A stretch of 64,000 bases of DNA from Dittrichia graveolens (Eukaryota > Streptophyta > Magnoliopsida > Asterales > Asteraceae). The notes beneath the pieces were generated by a model. That model had not been told where the DNA came from. It worked only from the letters and a program-made list of their open reading frames with translations, and did no database searches. Every line of letters begins with the position of its first letter. The first letter of the stretch is position 1. Where the stretch lies: NCBI GenBank assembly GCA_038502395.1, contig JARJIL010000007.1:13881821-13945820 (forward strand), given 5' to 3'. Below, in pieces: positions 58,773-64,000 of the stretch. The position numbers and the translations under genes are program-made.

Positions 58773-59818
58773 GTTGTAGAGAAAGCAAGGACTTTATTCC
58801 CTGGCGATAGCATAACAAGCTGGGTCCGGCGACAACATTGGTATTTGGCGGTTGGTTCCAGGGAGCTAGTCGGTTCCTAAAAATCACAAGCTTGGAAGTC
58901 AAAGCAAAAATTCCCATTTTGGCAAATACTAAACACAATCTTACATTGAAACAAGTTAAAATCACATTTAGCAAAAGGAATCTTCCAAAGTGGAAAACTT
59001 CCAACATACTTTGTGCATTTGGTTCCAAACTTCCATTTTCATGTTTAAAATTCAAACTTAAGAAGTATGACACTAACCCAACTTTTCTTAAACTCCTTTT
59101 CAGTGCATTTTTATGGTAAAAATGGGTTGTGTGTGGTTTTGGTAAAAGCCCAACGTCTATATGCACAAGGCTAAAAAATCTCCAGCAGTGCGACGGTCGA
59201 TTCCACGATCGACCGTGGATCGTCTGGACACTTTTTGAGCATCAAACTTTTTCCTTATTTAAAGCAACTTAAGTCTTGTGTTTTACTCACCTCTTGCAAT
59301 CTGAAAAAACACAGAATACATAAAAATCTTGTGAGCTCATATTCCTTGATAATTCAATCTTTCAAGATCAAGAATCAAGCAAGAGTGAAAGCCTTCAAGT
59401 TCATATACTTCATTACATTCATATACATTTTCAATAGTGTGAGGATAATCTCTAGCCTATAGAATTAGAGAGAAGTGAGGATCAACTCTAGCCTTTCCAA
59501 TTAGAGTGAAGTAAGGTTTATCTTAGCCTTGTTTGCAAGAGTGAAGTGTAATTCTTGTAAGCTAAAAGGAGAAGTTGTAAAAGGTTTATCTCTACCTTGA
59601 AAGAGAGAAGATTAGTGGAGCAACTCCTGGTGGGTGAGGCCAAGGAGTGGATGTAGAGCAAAGTTGTTAACCGTTGCTTGAACCACTTAAATCATTGTGT
59701 CCTAGCTACTTACATTGGTGATATCTTTCTTCCTTAAATTCTTTAATTACTTGCAAATATTGTTAAAAACTTCAAAAAGTGGGCATATAACCTATTCACC
59801 CCCCTCTAGGTTCTAACA
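58773..59818 (+). mobile_element. 5' LTR of a SIRE-like copia element
   Basis: The right end is clear: cctattcacccccctctagg, then ttctaaca ending at 59818, followed two bases later by the primer-binding site. The left end is uncertain; TGTTGTAGAG at 58773 is the best TG start. Before the end, the phrases gagtgaagtaagg, gagtgaagtgtaattcttg and ccttgaaagagagaag repeat a loose motif. It contains the word patch at 59188-59228. Confidence 0.55.
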
Positions 59819-59820
59819 AT

Positions 59821-59832
59821 TGGTATCAGAGC
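59821..59832 (+). other. Primer-binding site, initiator methionine tRNA type
   Basis: TGGTATCAGAGC, complementary to the 3' end of plant initiator methionine tRNA, lies two bases after the LTR end. It is the usual priming site for plant copia elements. Confidence 0.9.
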
Positions 59833-59910
59833 AAGTTGCTCTAGATAATTTTTGAAAAGTTGTTTAAATCTTCTAAAAATATTTTTTCAAAATTTTTTTG
59901 AGTTGATAAA

Positions 59911-60895
59911 ATGGGACAAAATTATGTAGAGGGGAATTCTATGGTTAGACCTCCACTTCTTGAAGAAGAAGGGTTTTGTTATTGAAAGCAAAGATTCATG
60001 ACTTATGTCAAAACCAAAGATGTTGATCTTTGGGAAATTATTGAAGAAGGGGATTATGTACCAAAAACCTTTGATTCCAAACAAGATGCCTTTGTTCCAC
60101 TTCCTAAAGAAAAATGGGATCAAGAGGATAAGAAAATGGTTTCTAAAAATTTTGAAGCAAAACTCTTTCTTTACAATGCTTTGCCTAGAAAAGAGTTTGA
60201 AAGAGTATTTATGTGTGAAAGTGCAAATGCTATTTGGAAATCTCTTGTCACCACACATCAAGGAAATGCCCAAGTTCTAGATAACAAAATTGAATTACTT
60301 GTGCAACAATATGAACAATTTCAAATGCTAGATGATATGAAAATTGATGAGGCTTTTGCAAAGTTTAATACTATTGTTACTAGTCTCAAGTCACTTGGGA
60401 CTACTTACTCTAACAAAAAGATTGTAAGAAAGTTTCTTAGGGCTCTTTCACCAAAATGGAGGGCAAAGGTGACGACTATTGAGGAGTCAAAAGATTTGAA
60501 CATACTTCAAATGGATGAGCTAATAGGAAATCTCAAGGTGTATGAAGTGATCATGCAAAAGGATGATGAGATTGCCAAGCTAAAGAAAGAGAAGAGCAAG
60601 TCCATTGCACTTAAAGCCAAACATGTCAAAGATTCCTCTAGTGATGAAGGAGATGAAACAAATAGTGACGGGGATGAAGAGTATGCCATGATGGTGAGAA
60701 ATTTTAAAAAGTTCTTCAAAAGAAAAGGCAAGCATGTGAAAGCTCCATTTGATCCTAAGAAGTACAAGCAAGCCATGGATGCCAAGAAAGAAAAGAATCA
60801 TCTAGAGAATGCTATGGATGTGGAGACTCTTCACATCTCATAAGTGATTGTCCAAAGGTAGCTTCAAAGAAAAAGGAAAATCACAAAGCCTTCCT
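59911..60895 (+). pseudogene. SIRE-like copia gag, with in-frame stop and frameshift
   Basis: The frame starts MGQNYVEGNSMVRPPLLEEE and should continue FCYWKQRF, but the Trp codon is TGA (59983-59985). From 59998 an intact 281-codon stretch follows with the gag UBN2 region (FEAKLFLYNALPRKEFERVF, ANAIWKSLVTTHQGN, NKIELLVQQYEQFQML) and an acidic and basic tail. Near 60800 a frameshift separates it from the CCHC zinc knuckle, which reads CYGCGDSSHLISDCPK at about 60812-60859 in the next frame. Gag would package the RNA; this copy cannot make full-length protein without recoding. Confidence 0.85.
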
Positions 60896-61797
60896 AGGAG
60901 GTGCATGGAGTGATAGTGGTGATGAGAACCAAGAAGAAACAAAAGAAGAAAAATGTCTCATGGCTTTTGAGACAAGTGAGGTACATTTAGATTCTAGCTA
61001 CTAAAGTGATAATAATGGCCATCAATATGATCAATTATGCGATTTTAGCTCAAGAATACTTACTAAAAATGAGGAGTTAAAAAATAAGAACAAAAGTTTA
61101 AAAAAGGAAAATGTCAAGTTGAAAATGAAAATGATGAATTAATCATAAAGATAAAAGATCTAGAAAACAAAATTGCATCTCATACACATACAAGCATAAA
61201 AGATTTGGAGAATAAGTTAAAAACAAACTTGGATACAACCACATTGTCAAAATTTGAGAATAGTTCAACAAAGTTAGATGAAATGTTAAAGATTCAAAAA
61301 TCATCAAAAGATAAGGGTGGCATTGGATTCTCTGGGCACTCAAACAACATTCCAACAAGTCACTTGAAAACCATCCAATTTGTGAGGAAAAAGGGAAAGA
61401 AAAAATCCAGGACCCCCACGGTCGACCCACGGTCGATACCGTGCATCGACCGTCGGGTCACTGGAATTTTCAAAAGAACAAAAATGTAAACATTGTCTCT
61501 AGCTCTTCCACTTGTATGCCCAAGGTTGTAAGTAATGAGTTAATGAGAAAGTTTTATACTCCAACAACAAAGCATGGACTTGGATTCAAGAAACCCAAAT
61601 CAAATGTGACTCAAAAACCAAAATACTCTCAATCCATAAACCCTAATAACACATGGTATCATAAAAGTTTTAAAATCACACAAAGATAGATTAGAATAGG
61701 AGTTTTTGATGCTAACCATCCAGGACCCATGAAACATTGGGTACCAAAAGCTTGAATGAAAACTTCATATGTGTAGGGTTGCAGTAAAAGTGAGAGT
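60896..61797 (+). pseudogene. Gag C-terminal linker, degenerate, with coiled-coil segments
   Basis: Fragments in several frames: GAWSDSGDENQEETKEEKCL, KNEELKNKNKSLKKENVKLK (coiled coil), then Lys-rich pieces and GHWNFQKNKNVN. Such heptad-rich linkers between the zinc knuckle and protease are usual in SIRE-like elements. A word patch (61405-61460) of ggtcgacc-type sequence lies here. Many stops. Confidence 0.6.
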
Positions 61798-63060
61798 ATG
61801 TCTCATGAATGGATTCTTGATAGTGGTTGTTCAAAACACATGACCGGTAATAGAGAACTCTTCACCTCATACAAGGAGTATGATGGAGGACATGTTGTGT
61901 TTGGAAGCAATCTAAGAGGAAAGGTGATTGGTAAAGGTAACATTCTTCATGACAATATCAAATTCTTGAATGTTGAGCATGTTAGTGGTTTAGCTTACAA
62001 TTTAATAAGTATTGGTCAACTATGTGATAAAGATCTAAATGTTAAATTCACTAAACATGAAAGCTTAATATGCAAAGATGATAAAGTTTTAGTAAAAGGT
62101 GTTAGGAGAAATGGACTATATACATGTAGACTTGGTGATAATCCTAACACACAAGTATGTATTGCATCTATAATTGATAATTCAACATTATGGCATAGAA
62201 GACTAGGTCATGCCAACATGAGACAACTACAAATGTTGACTAGAAATGAGCTTGTTAGAGACTTACCAAATATTAAATTCGATAATCATTTTTGTGATGC
62301 ATGTAAAATAGGAAAACAAGTGCATTCATTTCATAAATCTAAAAATGCTATAACTACAAAGAGATGTCTTGAACTATTGCATATGGATCTTTTTGGCCCT
62401 TCATCAATTCAAAGTTATGGGGGAAACTTCTACACACTAGTTGTTGTAGATGACTTTTCTAGATATACAAGGACACTATTTTTGAAAAACAAAAATGAAG
62501 CTTTTGACAAATTTAAAACTCTTGGCAAGAAAATTCAAAACCAATTTAGTTGTACGATCATTTCAATTCGTACCGACCATGGAAGAGAATTTGACAATGA
62601 AGCGCAATTTGGAGCATTTTGTGAAAAACATGGAGTTTCTCATAACTTTTCGGCTCCTTGCACTCCCCAATCAAATGGGGTTGTTGAAAGGAAAAATAGG
62701 ACTTTACAAGAAATGAGTAGGACAATGCTATATGAACAATCCATTCCACAAAAGTTTTGGTGTGATGCGGTCTCAACGGCTACATACATCCTAAATAGAG
62801 TCTTGATTAGACCAATGCTAAATAAAACACCCTATGAAATCATCAAAGGTAGAAAACCATCCTTAGGACATCTTAAGGTATTTGGTAGTAAATGCTATAT
62901 CCTTAATACCAAAGACTACTTGACAAAATTTGATCCTAAAGCATATGAGGGTGTCTTCTTAGGATACTCCTTGAATAGTAAAGCCTATAGAGTATTAAAC
63001 AAATCCACTATGGTTGTGGAGGAATCCCTTAATGTCACATTTGATGAATTTAGTAGATGA
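61798..63060 (+). CDS. Copia pol part 1: protease and integrase
   Basis: A 420-codon open frame. WILDSGCSKHMTGNRELF (residues 5-22) is the aspartic protease active site (DSG). The pre-integrase zinc-binding region is at about 130-180 (LWHRRLGHANMRQLQ ... FCDACKIGKQ). The integrase core has the first Asp in LLHMDLFGPSS, the second in ISIRTDHGREFDN and the Glu in SNGVVERKNRTL, so D, D and E are all present. It ends VTFDEFSR before a stop; the reverse transcriptase continues in the next frame, so a one-base shift has split pol. A stop precedes it too. Lineage SIRE/Maximus by overall similarity. Confidence 0.88.
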   Translation: MSHEWILDSGCSKHMTGNRELFTSYKEYDGGHVVFGSNLRGKVIGKGNILHDNIKFLNVEHVSGLAYNLISIGQLCDKDLNVKFTKHESLICKDDKVLVKGVRRNGLYTCRLGDNPNTQVCIASIIDNSTLWHRRLGHANMRQLQMLTRNELVRDLPNIKFDNHFCDACKIGKQVHSFHKSKNAITTKRCLELLHMDLFGPSSIQSYGGNFYTLVVVDDFSRYTRTLFLKNKNEAFDKFKTLGKKIQNQFSCTIISIRTDHGREFDNEAQFGAFCEKHGVSHNFSAPCTPQSNGVVERKNRTLQEMSRTMLYEQSIPQKFWCDAVSTATYILNRVLIRPMLNKTPYEIIKGRKPSLGHLKVFGSKCYILNTKDYLTKFDPKAYEGVFLGYSLNSKAYRVLNKSTMVVEESLNVTFDEFSR

Positions 63061-64000
63061 TGACAAATTAGAAGAAGAAGCCATAGAACAACAACTCTCA
63101 AAATTAGGCATAAATCATCATAGTGTTCAAAACCCAATAATAGATAACAAAACCACAAGTAATGAAAATGAAATTAAAGAAAATTGGAACCATCTAATAA
63201 CTCAAGTCATAGGAAACTTGAATCAAAGACTCACTAGATCCCAAGCCCAAAACCTTAATACTTTCTTTGCCTTTGTGTCACACATAGAACCCAAAAATAT
63301 TAAAGAGGCAATTAAAGATGAAAATTGGGTAATGGCAATGCAAGAAGAGTTAAATCAATTCACTAGAAGCCAAGTTTGGGACTTAGTACCTTTACCTAGT
63401 GGTCACACAATAATTGGAACTATCACTAGAAACAAAGCTAGACTAGTAGCCCAAGGATATAACCAACAAGAAGGGATAGATTATGATGAAACCTTTGCTC
63501 CGGTTGCTAGATTAGAATCCATAAGGATTCTACTTGCTTATGCTTGTGCTCAAAATTTTAAACTATATCAAATGGATGTCAAAAGTGCTTTTTTAAACGG
63601 GTTTATAAATGAAGAAGTTTATGTATGTCAACCTCCCGGTTTTGAAGACCCCATTCATCCATCTTATGTATATAAACTTAGAAAAGCATTGTATGGCCTT
63701 AAACAAGCTCCTAGAGCTTGGTATGATAGATTAAAATCATTCTTGTTGAAAAATGAATATAATATGGGTAAAGTTGATAATACATTGTTCACAAAGAAAA
63801 GAAAAGATGACATCTTGTTTGTACAAATTTATGTGGATGATATCATATTTGGATCAACATGCCAAGACTTGTATGATGAATTTTCAAAACTTATGCATAA
63901 TGAATTTGAAATGAGTATGATGGGTGAATTGAATTACTTTCTTGGACTTCAAATAAAACAATATGAAGATGGTACATTCATAAATCAATCGAAGTATATT
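63056..64000 (+). CDS. Copia pol part 2: reverse transcriptase (cut by window end)
   Basis: Open for 315 codons to the window end, overlapping the previous frame by a few bases in +1. It contains NIKEAIKDENWVMAMQEELN, NKARLVAQGYNQQEGIDYDE, FAPVARLESIRILLAYA, YQMDVKSAFLNGFINEEVYV, LYGLKQAPRAWYDRL and the intact active site QIYVDDIIFGS. Compared with the family, the KWVFRNK-type segment between IIGT and ITRNKARL is missing (about 15 residues, in frame). RNase H and the 3' LTR must lie beyond 64000. Confidence 0.88.

Noticed and set aside
58717..59166. 149-codon minus-strand open frame
   Set aside because: It is antisense to the copia LTR, has no recognisable domain, and low-complexity AT-rich DNA explains its length.
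60507..60801. Minus-strand hydrophobic frames over copia gag
   Set aside because: Shadows of the lysine- and glutamate-rich gag frame on the plus strand.

Overview
This window is nuclear DNA from a flowering plant, most likely a eudicot. It is AT-rich and gene-poor, the genes have spliced GT-AG introns, and the repeats are plant types: Ty1/copia and Ty3-type LTR elements, PIF/Harbinger relics, Helitrons, a tRNA-derived SINE and many MITEs. A daisy-family (Asteraceae) origin is possible, but that rests on the general look of the repeats and is only a guess.

Three host genes can be reconstructed exon by exon, all on the minus strand. (1) A BEL1-like TALE homeodomain transcription factor at 15159-17625: 4 coding exons, 476 aa, probably preceded by 5'UTR introns. 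(2) An organelle-type 16S rRNA 2'-O-ribose methyltransferase of the RsmI family at 22779-25730: 9 exons, 365 aa, with a transit-peptide-like N-terminus. (3) A secreted cytokinin oxidase/dehydrogenase at 33242-38253: 5 exons, 525 aa, with a TATA box about 70 bp upstream of the ATG. In all three, the exon phases add up to an open frame with no frameshift. They have unrelated roles (developmental transcription, organelle ribosome modification, hormone breakdown), so there is no sign of a gene cluster.

Layout. 1-6.2 kb: a pile of short inverted-repeat elements, each set in a (TA)n or (GA)n microsatellite, ending at a Helitron 3' terminus at 6161. 6.5-7.6 kb: relic of the Myb/trihelix-like ORF that accompanies PIF/Harbinger transposons. 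7.9-14.8 kb: a dead copia element broken by two LTR-like insertions. 15.1-18.4 kb: BEL1-like gene. 19.4-22.6 kb: two dead Harbinger transposases pointing away from each other. 22.8-25.7 kb: RsmI-type gene. 25.8-32.9 kb: non-coding repeats including a Helitron, a hAT-like MITE, a SINE with a 16-bp target duplication and a near-perfect hairpin MITE. 33.2-38.3 kb: cytokinin oxidase gene. 39.2-40.7 kb: a 1.4 kb element with terminal inverted repeats of about 350 bp inside an ATT microsatellite. 42.2-48 kb: a second Helitron, opposed LTR pieces and a copia RNase H relic. 51-51.9 kb: four copies of a 238-bp tandem repeat. 54.9-56.9 kb: a 2 kb LTR. 58.8-64 kb: the first part of a SIRE-like copia element that runs off the window.

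The two most interesting patterns concern repeats. First, several inverted-repeat families of very different size (about 0.2, 0.4 and 2 kb) share one terminal motif and all sit in TA-type microsatellites. Second, most of the LTR retroelement pieces carry, within otherwise AT-rich sequence, a patch of a short GC-rich, usually palindromic word repeated many times, and the word differs from element to element. All family assignments come from reading the sequence; no database search was possible.
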